Below are positions 1-7,824 of a DNA stretch of 12,288 nt, piece by piece (the first letter of the stretch is position 1; every line of letters starts with the position of its first letter). Under the pieces are notes generated by a model, which ran no database searches, had not been told where the DNA came from, and was given only the letters and a program-made list of their open reading frames with translations. Location: the NCBI GenBank assembly GCA_019510535.1, contig JAEKKE010000165.1, forward strand, positions 1-12,288, read 5' to 3'. Made by a program: the position numbers and the translations under genes. The stretch is from Acidobacteriota bacterium (GTDB lineage: Bacteria > Acidobacteriota > Terriglobia > Terriglobales > Acidobacteriaceae).

Positions 1-1108
1 GGACAGGGCGAAGACGCGATGCTTGAGCTGGTGCAGCACCTCAGCAGTGGCTCGGCTCCCGACCTGATTGCAGGCATCGGTTTCAAGCGCGACGGCCGTA
101 TCATCTTCACGCCGGAGAGGGCGCTACGCCCCATCGTGGAGATGCCGCCAAAGGCCTATCACCTGGCGGACTTCGATGCCTACGAGCGCTCCTGCGGCCG
201 CCGCTGGGCAATGTACACCTCCAGCCTTGCTTGCCCCTTCAACTGCGCCTACTGCACCAACGGCGGCGTCTACGGAAGGAAGTGGAATGCCCTCCCCCCA
301 GAACAATTTGTCGAAGAAACCGTCGATCTAAGCCGGCGCTATGCGTTGGAGATGATCTGGGTCGTCGACGACAACTTCCTCGTCGATCTTGACCGGGCAC
401 GCGGCATCGCCGAGGGCCTGGTTCGCGAGAACTCGCATTACACCTGGAGCATCCAGGCCACGACGAATCTGGTGGCAAGGCTGTCGCTGGAAGATATGCG
501 CCCCCACGATCCTGAAGGCGATGAACAAAGACTTCCAGGACTTCGAATCCATCTACGAGAGCGCAGCGCGTTGCCTGGAGGCGGGCATCCGTCCCTCCTT
601 CAACATCATCTTCGCCTTCCCCGGCGAGGGAGCGAAGGAACGCCGCGAGACCGTCGAGTTCATGCTCGATGTCTGCCGCAAGTTTCCAGGCGCAGAGTTC
701 TGGACGAACATCTTCACGCCTTACCCGGGCTCGCCGATCTTCAAACGCACGGCCGAGATCGGCATTGAGCCGCCGACTACGCTGGAAGGCTGGGCGGACT
801 TCTTCCCCCGTTACACCGAGCTGCCCTGGCTGAAGGGCGAGGACCATAAACGGCTTCAGGATACTCGCGAGTACCTGCGGCTGGCCTTCAATCGCATCCC
901 CATCGCCGCCGACACGCGTCCGCCGATCATCCGGCTGGCCCAGAAGGCAATCTCCTTCCCAGCCCGCTGGCGTTTGGATCACGATGCGTATCGCTTCCCC
1001 GTCGACATCTGGCTGAACAACAAGCTCAAGAAGCGGATTCCCAAAGGAAAGCCAGCTGTGGATGCCAAGCGGCTTGCGCGCACCCCGGCGGAGGCAGCGG
1101 CATGCTGA
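1..1108 (+). pseudogene. B12-binding radical SAM protein, 5' truncated by the window and broken by an internal deletion/frameshift
   Basis: The reading frame is open from base 1 and enters at the end of a cobalamin-binding domain (GQGEDAMLEL, matching GQGELTMLEL in the next gene). The radical SAM cluster motif CPFNCAYC follows, with cysteine codons at 232, 244 and 253. Homology continues in frame 1 to LSLEDM (about 498) and resumes in frame 2 at TILKAMNK (506), running to the TGA at 1106-1108. Compared with the downstream paralogue, about 19 residues are missing at the junction, including the GTES strand whose glutamate helps bind SAM. The best reading is a deletion of about 53-56 bases (2 mod 3), not a one-base slip. 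Frame 1 alone would run out of phase to the stop at 766-768. The protein is therefore probably non-functional, unless this is an assembly error. Its family is B12-binding radical SAM (BchE/COG1032-like); the substrate is unknown. Its 3' end overlaps the next start by 7 bases. Confidence 0.85.
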
Positions 1109-2664
1109 ACGTGCTGCCAGCCAGCGCCATCCGCCCGGCCCCGGCGCATAGTTCACCACGGCCATCGCCCGGCCGGAACAAGGTGGTGTTGTTCTATCCG
1201 CCCTATGACGGTCCGCCGCTCGGAGCTCCGCTCTGCCTTCTGGCGCTCGCCGGAGTCTTACGTGATGCGGGCTTCAGGGTCAGCATTATCGATGCCTGCA
1301 TTCACAAGGACTACCTGCAGCGCATCGTGGCGGAGAGTGCCGATGCTGTCTGCGTTGGGATCTCCGTGCTGACCGGGCCGATGATTCGCGGAGCTATCTC
1401 CGCGGCAAAGGCGATGAAGGCTTCTCGCCCCGAACTTCCGGTGGTCTTTGGCGGGTGGCATCCCTCGCTGGAACCGGCACAGACCGTCCGCGAGTCGTAC
1501 GTCGATGTCGTTGTGCGAGGACAGGGAGAGCTGACCATGTTGGAGCTCGCCCAGGCTTTCTCCCAAGGCAATTCGGTTGGCCCCATCGCAGGCATCCACT
1601 GGAAGCAAGACGGCGAGATTATCGAGAATCCCGAGCGCACCGTCGCTCCCATCGGCAGCTTCGCGCCGCCCGCCTACGACCTGGCGGACTTCGATGCCTA
1701 TGAGCCACTCAACGGACATCGCAAGCTGGCCTACGCCACCAGCGTTGGCTGCCCGTACGCATGCAACTACTGCACCGACATGGTGGTATACCGGCGACGC
1801 TTCAATGCCTACGACGCGGACCGGGTGGTGGGTGAGCTCGTCGATCTGGTTCGGATGTACCGGATCGACGAGGTCGCTCTGCTCGACTCGAACTTCCCCG
1901 TGGACGTAAAACGGGCTCTCGCGATCGCACGTGGGATCGTCAACTCCGGAGTTCGGTTCCAATGGACCTTCCAGGCGTCGACCGATTTCCTCTGCCGCAT
2001 GACCCAGGACGAAGTGCAACTCCTGGCCGATAGCGGCGTAAAGGTGATGGGCTTCGGTACTGAGTCAACCTCGCAGCGTGTCCTCAAGCTGATGAACAAG
2101 CGCCACCAGCGCGTCGACGAGATGTACGAGACAGCACGCAAAGCGCACGTCTCCGGCATCAAGATTAACTTCAACCTGATATTCGGCTATCCCGGGGAAA
2201 CAGAAGAAGACAGGGTACTTACCTTCCAGACGATGAGTGACATCGTGGAACAGTACAACAATGTCCAGTTCTCCCCAAATTTGTTTACCCCCTATCCCGG
2301 CATCCCCATCTGGCCGCAGCTTCGCGAGCTGGGAGTGAGGGCGCCGCAGACCTTGGAGGAATGGATCAAGCTGCCGCTCAGCGTCAATGCCCTGCCATGG
2401 CTACAAGGAGAGGAACTCGAACGCCTGAGGCGGATGACGGACTATTTCCTGCTGAACGGTCAGGTTCACCGCCGGCACGACAAGGAGCCCTTGAAGACTG
2501 CTGTCCTTCGCCAGCTATTCAAACGCACAGTAAGCTGGCGCGTTCGCTCAAGCCATTACGGCTTTCCCTGGGAGCTCTGGGCCTCCAGACTTTCTGGACC
2601 ACTTGCATCCCGCAGATCGTTGGTGACCGGCCAGGAACTTCCTGACCAGGCAGCCGCGTGTTAG
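1102..2664 (+). CDS. B12-binding domain radical SAM protein (intact paralogue of the broken upstream gene)
   Basis: This 520-residue protein has the usual length for the cobalamin-binding radical SAM family (COG1032). A 27-residue Pro/Ala-rich leader precedes a Rossmann-like B12-binding domain (about residues 28-165, with VGISVLTGP and FGGWHPS near 116). As is usual in this family, the B12 domain lacks the DxHxxG motif. The radical SAM barrel carries C217, C221 and C224 (CPYACNYC) for the 4Fe-4S cluster and GTES with E321 for SAM binding. FGYPGET follows, then a C-terminal helical tail shared with the upstream gene. Expected chemistry is methylation of an unactivated carbon, or a cyclisation or rearrangement, in the cytoplasm; the substrate cannot be read from the sequence. 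The ATG at 1102 has GGAGG at 1090-1094, seven bases upstream, so it can initiate independently of the broken gene before it. The stop is TAG, 15 bases before the next start. Confidence 0.93.
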   Translation: MLNVLPASAIRPAPAHSSPRPSPGRNKVVLFYPPYDGPPLGAPLCLLALAGVLRDAGFRVSIIDACIHKDYLQRIVAESADAVCVGISVLTGPMIRGAISAAKAMKASRPELPVVFGGWHPSLEPAQTVRESYVDVVVRGQGELTMLELAQAFSQGNSVGPIAGIHWKQDGEIIENPERTVAPIGSFAPPAYDLADFDAYEPLNGHRKLAYATSVGCPYACNYCTDMVVYRRRFNAYDADRVVGELVDLVRMYRIDEVALLDSNFPVDVKRALAIARGIVNSGVRFQWTFQASTDFLCRMTQDEVQLLADSGVKVMGFGTESTSQRVLKLMNKRHQRVDEMYETARKAHVSGIKINFNLIFGYPGETEEDRVLTFQTMSDIVEQYNNVQFSPNLFTPYPGIPIWPQLRELGVRAPQTLEEWIKLPLSVNALPWLQGEELERLRRMTDYFLLNGQVHRRHDKEPLKTAVLRQLFKRTVSWRVRSSHYGFPWELWASRLSGPLASRRSLVTGQELPDQAAAC

Positions 2665-2679
2665 CACGGAGTCCCCACG

Positions 2680-4167
2680 ATGACAGACATACTTCTTACT
2701 CACTCCTATCACCTGGCGAACGATCCGAAGCAACTGCGGAAGATGCAGCCCTACGCCCCCTTAGGCACCCTCTATGCTGCCGCAGCGTTGCGGGAGTCCG
2801 GCGCCTCGGTGAAGGTCTTCGATACGACGCTGCAGAATCCGGTTCACGGCATGAAGGCCACGCTTCGACTGGAAAATCCAAAGGTTGTAGTGATTTACGA
2901 GGATGACTTCAACTTTCTCTCTAAGATGTGCCTGCTCTCAATGCGACAGACGGCACAGCAGATCGCGCGATTGGGGAAGGGGGCGGGAGCGGTCGTCGTC
3001 GCACATGGTTCCGACGAGACTGACTTCGCGGAAGAGTACCTGAAGGCCGGGGTGGACTACATCCTGACGGGAGAGGCAGAGAACACGCTCACTGAGTTGT
3101 GCCGAGCCATCCTTGCAGGACAGGATCCATCTGGAATTCCAGGCTTGATCTGGGAGGATGCGGCGGGTTCGGTTCACCGCAGCGGCAGTAGCCCGGTTCG
3201 TAACACCGACTGGTCGAAGATGCCGCTGCCGGCGCGTGACCTCATTGACATGAGCCTCTACCGCGATGCCTGGACCGACGCCCATGGGCATTTCTCTGCG
3301 AATGTCGTCGCCAGCCGGGGCTGCCCCTACTCCTGCAACTGGTGTGCAAAGCCAATCTCCGGTAACAAGTATCAGCTTCGCCCTGCGGCCGATGTCGCAC
3401 AGGAGCTGCGTGATCTGAAGCAGCATCACGGTGCCGAACACATCTGGTTCAGTGACGATATCTTTGCCCTCAACCGGCACTGGCTGCAGGACTTCGCTCA
3501 GTGGGTACGCACCTACGATGCTGTCATTCCTTACAAGATTCAGGCGAGAGCCGACCTGCTGCGGGAAGACGTTGTCGCCCTGCTGGCTGAAAGCGGATGT
3601 GCCGAGGTCTGGATGGGCGTTGAATCGGGCTCGCAGAAGGTTCTGGATGCGATGGACAAACGTCTTCACGTCTCGGATGTAGTCGCGGCAAGGACTCATC
3701 TTCGCGCCGCGGGCATCAAGGCATGCTTCTTCCTGCAGCTTGGCTATCCCGGGGAAGGATGGCAGGAGCTGCTGGAGACGCTTGCTCTGGTTCGGGCCAC
3801 GCGTCCGGATGACATCGGTGTCAGCATCTCCTATCCCCTGCCCGGAACGGTCTTCTACGAGCGCGTTCAGGCCGAGCTCGCGGCAAAGCGTAACTGGAAG
3901 GACAGCGACGACCTGTGCGTCATGTTCTCCGGTGCGTATTCCGATAGCTTCTATCGCACGATTCGCGATGCGTTGCATCTGGAAGTTAGCGGATGGAAGA
4001 GCGGTTCGAACAATGAGCAGGAGGTACATGCCATGTGGGAAGAGATCGCCGCTCTTGAGCCCCAGGAGCGAAGAGACGTGGAACATGTGCTGCAGCTACG
4101 CTCCGGTAAGGACTCGGCGAGTTTTCTGCCGCTCCATGCACTTACACCTGCAGGAGGCGCCATATGA
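2680..4167 (+). CDS. B12-binding domain radical SAM protein, second subfamily, copy 1
   Basis: A 495-residue protein. Its N-terminal region (about 1-170) resembles a cobalamin-binding Rossmann domain, opening with LLTHSYHL, PYAPLGTLY and VKVFDTTL and ending with ILTGEAENTLTEL. The radical SAM domain has C215, C219 and C222 (CPYSCNWC), WFSDDIF, and GVESGS with E315 for SAM binding; LGYPGEG follows. The C-terminal tail of about 100 residues is unassigned. It is clearly a tandem paralogue of the next gene (shared PYAPLG, VFDTT, SRGC/ARGC, SDD and the region around ESGS) and is more distant from the genes at 1102 and 6361. Members are often annotated as BchE-like cyclases, but that name should not be taken as function here. 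The ATG at 2680 has GGAG at 2668-2671, eight bases upstream. The stop overlaps the next start as ATGA (4164-4167), so the two are probably translationally coupled and may act in successive steps. Confidence 0.93.
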   Translation: MTDILLTHSYHLANDPKQLRKMQPYAPLGTLYAAAALRESGASVKVFDTTLQNPVHGMKATLRLENPKVVVIYEDDFNFLSKMCLLSMRQTAQQIARLGKGAGAVVVAHGSDETDFAEEYLKAGVDYILTGEAENTLTELCRAILAGQDPSGIPGLIWEDAAGSVHRSGSSPVRNTDWSKMPLPARDLIDMSLYRDAWTDAHGHFSANVVASRGCPYSCNWCAKPISGNKYQLRPAADVAQELRDLKQHHGAEHIWFSDDIFALNRHWLQDFAQWVRTYDAVIPYKIQARADLLREDVVALLAESGCAEVWMGVESGSQKVLDAMDKRLHVSDVVAARTHLRAAGIKACFFLQLGYPGEGWQELLETLALVRATRPDDIGVSISYPLPGTVFYERVQAELAAKRNWKDSDDLCVMFSGAYSDSFYRTIRDALHLEVSGWKSGSNNEQEVHAMWEEIAALEPQERRDVEHVLQLRSGKDSASFLPLHALTPAGGAI

Positions 4168-5561
4168 CTCCTGACCTGTTGCTGGCCCACGGCTACTTCC
4201 TCTACGAGGACCCCAAAGAGCTGCAGATCATGAAGCCGTATGCCCCGCTGGGCATTCTTTATCTGTGCTCGCATCTGCAGGCAAAGGGTTTCGACGTCGA
4301 GGTCTTCGATACGACCTTTTCGTCAAAGGCTGCCCTGATCGAACGTCTGCAGACCGGGACACCGTCAACGCTGGGCCTCTATGCCAACCTGATGACCCGA
4401 AGCAACATCGTGGAGCTGCTGCGAATCGCGCGCGAGTGTGGATGGAGGACGATCGTCGGAGGTCCGGAGCCTGGGGCATACGCCAAAGAGTATCTGGATG
4501 CAGGCGCGGAGTTCGTTGTCCTGGGTGAGGGCGAACTGACTCTGGAAGAGTTGATGACTGCCATCCAGTCAGGCGGGCTCGATCAGGTGAACAAGATCGA
4601 TGGCCTGGCCTACCTCGAAAACGGAGAGCTTCGTCAGACCCCGCCGCGGGCCCAGATCAAATGCCTGGACGATCAGCCATGGCCTGCGCGCAAGATGGTT
4701 AACATCCAGAAGTACGTCGATACCTGGCGTACACACCACGGCAAAGGTTCAGTCAACTTCATCACGGCACGCGGATGCGCCTACCGCTGCCAGTGGTGCA
4801 GCCACCAGGTCTATGGCAACACCCATCGTCGCCGCGATCCGCTGCTGGTGGTGGATGAGGTGGAGTGGCTGCTCTCGGAGTACCAGCCCGACATGATCTG
4901 GGTCTCGGACGATGTCTTCACCATCAACCACACCTGGTTACGCACGTATGCGGCGGAGATGAAGCGCCGTGGTCTTCGCATTCCGTTTGAGTGCATCTCC
5001 CGAGCCGACCGTCTGAACGAAGAGGCGATGGATCTGCTGGCCGAGCTGGGCTGCTTCCGCGTCTGGATCGGGTCGGAGAGCGGATCGCAGCGCATTCTGG
5101 ATTCCATGCAGCGCGGCGTGAAGCTGGACCAGGTGCAGCGCGCCGTAGAGCTGAGCAAGACCCGTGGTATTGAGAGCGGAATGTTCCTGATGTGGGGTTA
5201 CGAAGGCGAGGAGCTGGAAGATATCGAAGCCACGATCCAGCACGTAAGCAGGACGCAGCCGGATATCTTCTTCACCACCGTCTCCTATCCGATCAAAGGA
5301 ACGCCGTACTACAAGAAGATCCAGGACGACCTGATTCAGCTTGCACCATGGGGCACGAGCTCTGACCGGGAGATCAAGATTCGCGGCCGCCACTCACGCC
5401 GTTACTACAGTTTCGCCGACAAGCTGCTGCGCAGCGAGGTGGCTCTCGCCCGGATGCGTGGCGTCAATGCACCGGACGAACAGGAGGTCAGCCGCCTGGC
5501 GGAAGAGATACGCAATGCCCGCACCGGCCTGATGGACGCGGCCGCAGAGGTAGAGGCATGA
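4164..5561 (+). CDS. B12-binding domain radical SAM protein, second subfamily, copy 2
   Basis: A 465-residue paralogue of the preceding protein. The cobalamin-binding-like domain spans about residues 1-165, with PYAPLGILYLCSHLQ, VEVFDTTF, IVGGPEPGAYAKEYL and VLGEGELTLEEL. It matches the classic B12-domain strands better than the preceding protein does. The radical SAM core has C205, C209 and C212 (CAYRCQWC, with Ala in place of the usual Pro), WVSDDVF and GSESGS with E305. The radical SAM fold and cofactor sites are complete, so the enzyme should be active as a cobalamin-dependent methylase, cyclase or other radical enzyme; its substrate is unknown. The start at 4164 has AGGAGG at 4152-4157, six bases upstream, and overlaps the previous stop by 4 bp. 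Its TGA overlaps the ATG of the methyltransferase gene by 4 bp, which suggests a linked product. Confidence 0.93.
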   Translation: MTPDLLLAHGYFLYEDPKELQIMKPYAPLGILYLCSHLQAKGFDVEVFDTTFSSKAALIERLQTGTPSTLGLYANLMTRSNIVELLRIARECGWRTIVGGPEPGAYAKEYLDAGAEFVVLGEGELTLEELMTAIQSGGLDQVNKIDGLAYLENGELRQTPPRAQIKCLDDQPWPARKMVNIQKYVDTWRTHHGKGSVNFITARGCAYRCQWCSHQVYGNTHRRRDPLLVVDEVEWLLSEYQPDMIWVSDDVFTINHTWLRTYAAEMKRRGLRIPFECISRADRLNEEAMDLLAELGCFRVWIGSESGSQRILDSMQRGVKLDQVQRAVELSKTRGIESGMFLMWGYEGEELEDIEATIQHVSRTQPDIFFTTVSYPIKGTPYYKKIQDDLIQLAPWGTSSDREIKIRGRHSRRYYSFADKLLRSEVALARMRGVNAPDEQEVSRLAEEIRNARTGLMDAAAEVEA

Positions 5562-6364
5562 TTGCGGCACACCCAGCCGGCCAGGCTTTCGATGCAATGG
5601 CCGATACGTACGACGATGACTTCACGCAAAGCCTCATCGGGCAGACACAGCGGTCTGCAGTGATGCAGGATGCATTCCGCATCTTTCCGGGGCGAAGACG
5701 GCTTCTGGAACTGAACTGCGGTACCGGCGAAGATGCTTTGCGTTTTGCAGAGAATGGCTGGAAAGTATTGGCTCTGGATGCGTCAGAGCGGATGATTGCC
5801 TGCGCCCGGATACGGCGAGAGAACCTTGGAACACGAGACAATCCGCAGTTCAGACAGGTAGCAACGGAAGACCTGAGAGAGATTGCAGGTGAGTTCGACG
5901 GGGTGTTCTCGAACTTCTCAGGTCTCAATTGCGTTCGCGATCTCGCTCCTGTGGCTCGCATTCTGGCGGAGCAGACCACCCCTGGCTCTCCTCTGGTTCT
6001 CTGCTTGTCGACACGCGTCTGTCTTTGGGAGACGGCGTGGTATCTGCTGCATGGCAAACCCGCAAAGGCCTTTCGCCGATGGACCGGGAGACATCAAGCC
6101 ATGCTGCAGGGGATGCCTGTGGATGTCTACTACCCCACGTTGAACATGCTTCGCACAGCCTTCCTGCCACACTTCAGGCTGCGCCGAGTGAGGGCGATCG
6201 GGCTTTTCGTACCGCCATCCTACGTTGAGGCCTGGATACGGAAACACCCTCTTCTCCTACGGGCTTTTGTCCGGCTGGATAGGGTCTTCTCCCGGTTGCC
6301 GCTGTTGCGCATCCTTGGAGATCACATGCTGTTGCACTTCGAGAAGACCGGGGAGGTTCTGTGA
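5558..6364 (+). CDS. Class I SAM-dependent methyltransferase
   Basis: A 268-residue soluble methyltransferase. The N-terminus AFDAMADTYDDDF is the helix that commonly precedes this fold. Motif I is LELNCGTGED (about 51-59), followed by the acidic strand ALDAS (D74) for the SAM ribose and the FDGVFSNFSGLNCV strand (about 113-126). The C-terminal part (about 150-268) is basic and hydrophobic (WYLLHGKPAKAFRRW, PPSYVEAW, LLLRAFVRLDRVFSRLP); similar C-termini occur in methyltransferases of small hydrophobic metabolites, but the acceptor cannot be assigned. It would transfer an electrophilic methyl group to O, N, S or an activated carbon, in contrast to the radical methylation expected of its neighbours. 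It overlaps the previous gene as ATGA (5558-5561) and the next as GTGA (6361-6364), placing it firmly inside the operon. Confidence 0.9.
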   Translation: MIAAHPAGQAFDAMADTYDDDFTQSLIGQTQRSAVMQDAFRIFPGRRRLLELNCGTGEDALRFAENGWKVLALDASERMIACARIRRENLGTRDNPQFRQVATEDLREIAGEFDGVFSNFSGLNCVRDLAPVARILAEQTTPGSPLVLCLSTRVCLWETAWYLLHGKPAKAFRRWTGRHQAMLQGMPVDVYYPTLNMLRTAFLPHFRLRRVRAIGLFVPPSYVEAWIRKHPLLLRAFVRLDRVFSRLPLLRILGDHMLLHFEKTGEVL

Positions 6365-7824
6365 TTCTCCTCTTTCATCCCCGCGCCGTAAAACCTCGAA
6401 GCCGCAGGCTTCCTCTCGCCGTGCTTGCCCTGGCAGCCGTGCTGGAAGGTCGTGAGGAGTATGAGATCGTAGACGGCAACGTTGATGATGACCCATTGGG
6501 CACACTCCTCAGCCTGATCGACAAACATCGGGTGGAACTGCTCGGCGTCTCGGTGATGCCTGGACCGCAGATGGCTGCCGGCATGGAGGTCTGCCGCGAG
6601 ATCCGCAAACTGCGACCACACATTCCGATCGTATGGGGAGGCTACTTCCCTTCCATCTATCCCGAAGCAACGCTCAATGCGAAGTACATCGACTTCGCCG
6701 TCCGAGGCCAGGGAGAGGACACTCTGCTTGAACTGCTGGAGGCGCTTCGTGGAGAGCGCACGTTCGAGAGCATCCTTGGACTCTCGTACAAGGACCAGTT
6801 CGGCTTTCATCGCAATAACGCGGAACGCCCGATGAAGGGGCCGGACGCCTTTCCATGGTCTCCATTCCACCGGCTGCCGGTCGAGAAGTATCTTCGCCCG
6901 TCGTTCTTCGGCAAACGCACAGCAGTGCACCACGCCAGCATCGGCTGCCCGTTCAACTGCAGTTTCTGCGGTGTGCATGCAGCCTATGGTAGAACCGAAA
7001 AGTTCGAGTCTCCGGCGCGCACCGAGGCGATTCTGCGTCACCTGGTCGATCGCTACGGCGCCGACTCAGTGCAGTTCTACGACATGAACTTCTTCCTGAG
7101 CGAAGAGCAAGCCCGGGAACTCATGGACCGCATTGCGCCATTGAAGCTGCGCTGGTGGTGCGAGGCGCGCGTCGATATCATGTCCCGCTATAGCGATGAG
7201 ACGATGCAGGCTATCCGGCGTGCGGGATGCACGATGATCTTCTTCGGCGCCGAGTCCGGCTCAGACTGGGCTCTGAAAGAGATGCAGAAAGGCATCACCA
7301 CCGAACAGACGCTGATCATGGCGCGTCGGACACGTGAGGCCGGCATCATTCCGGAGTTCTCTTTCGTTGTTGGCAACCCAAAAGACCCGGAGCGCGATAC
7401 ACGCGAGACGCTGGCGTTCATCCGCAAGATCAAGCGCATCAACCCTGACTCCGAGATCATCATTCAGCACTACACGCCGACTCCGCAGCGCGGTTCCATG
7501 TACGGCGATGTCGACGACAAGATCAGCTTCCCGACCAGCCCCGGAGAGTGGGCCGAGAAGAAGTGGATGGATTTCACTCTTCGCATCGATACCCGTGCAC
7601 CGTGGATGAAGGACAAGACCAAACGTCTGATCGACAACTTCGAGATCGTTGTTGCTTCGCGCTGGCCCACGGTGCAGGATATCCGCGCCCCACGCTGGGG
7701 ACGGTACCTGCTGCAGACGCTTAGCGCATGGCGCTATACATTTCGTTTCTATACGGCTCCTCACGAGCTGGTGCTGGCGCAGCGGTTCATTGATCTCAGG
7801 AAACCCAAACGGGAAAGCCTATGA
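6361..7824 (+). CDS. B12-binding domain radical SAM protein, first subfamily
   Basis: A 487-residue protein starting at GTG 6361. That start overlaps the previous stop (GTGA) and has GGGAGG at 6351-6356, four bases upstream. The B12-binding domain covers about residues 1-140 (LLGVSVMPGPQMAAGMEV, IVWGGYFPSIYPEA, FAVRGQGEDTLLEL), closely echoing the genes at 1 and 1102. The radical SAM domain has C196, C200 and C203 (CPFNCSFC), FYDMNFF, and GAESGS with E298. The C-terminal region (about 370-487) is Trp/Arg rich (WAEKKW, APRWGRYLLQTL) and has no recognised domain. Cofactor sites are complete. Its position between two methyltransferase-encoding genes suggests that it acts on a methylated intermediate, or supplies one; this is inference from gene order. 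The stop overlaps the next start by 4 bp. Confidence 0.92.
   Translation: MILLFHPRAVKPRSRRLPLAVLALAAVLEGREEYEIVDGNVDDDPLGTLLSLIDKHRVELLGVSVMPGPQMAAGMEVCREIRKLRPHIPIVWGGYFPSIYPEATLNAKYIDFAVRGQGEDTLLELLEALRGERTFESILGLSYKDQFGFHRNNAERPMKGPDAFPWSPFHRLPVEKYLRPSFFGKRTAVHHASIGCPFNCSFCGVHAAYGRTEKFESPARTEAILRHLVDRYGADSVQFYDMNFFLSEEQARELMDRIAPLKLRWWCEARVDIMSRYSDETMQAIRRAGCTMIFFGAESGSDWALKEMQKGITTEQTLIMARRTREAGIIPEFSFVVGNPKDPERDTRETLAFIRKIKRINPDSEIIIQHYTPTPQRGSMYGDVDDKISFPTSPGEWAEKKWMDFTLRIDTRAPWMKDKTKRLIDNFEIVVASRWPTVQDIRAPRWGRYLLQTLSAWRYTFRFYTAPHELVLAQRFIDLRKPKRESL

Noticed and set aside
499..506. Programmed frameshift at the run of five C bases in the first gene
   Set aside because: A slip alone would not explain the roughly 19 residues missing relative to the paralogue, including an essential SAM-binding segment; a deletion fits better.
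239..1165. Long leftward open frame (308 codons) opposite the first radical SAM gene
   Set aside because: It is antisense to a clearly homologous protein, has Arg/Ala-rich low-information sequence and no recognisable domain; GC-rich codon bias creates such shadows.
2938..4086. Leftward open frame of 382 codons opposite the gene at 2680
   Set aside because: The opposite strand encodes a full radical SAM protein with intact motifs; the antisense product shows no family features.
1102..5561. Calling the B12 radical SAM genes bchE (Mg-protoporphyrin ester cyclase)
   Set aside because: Only the general B12-binding radical SAM architecture is shared; no chlorophyll genes are present, and BchE-type labels are widely over-applied to this family.
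5558..6364. Small ORFs in other frames within the methyltransferase gene as RiPP precursors
   Set aside because: They overlap conserved methyltransferase coding sequence, lack a leader/core pattern and have no plausible ribosome binding sites.
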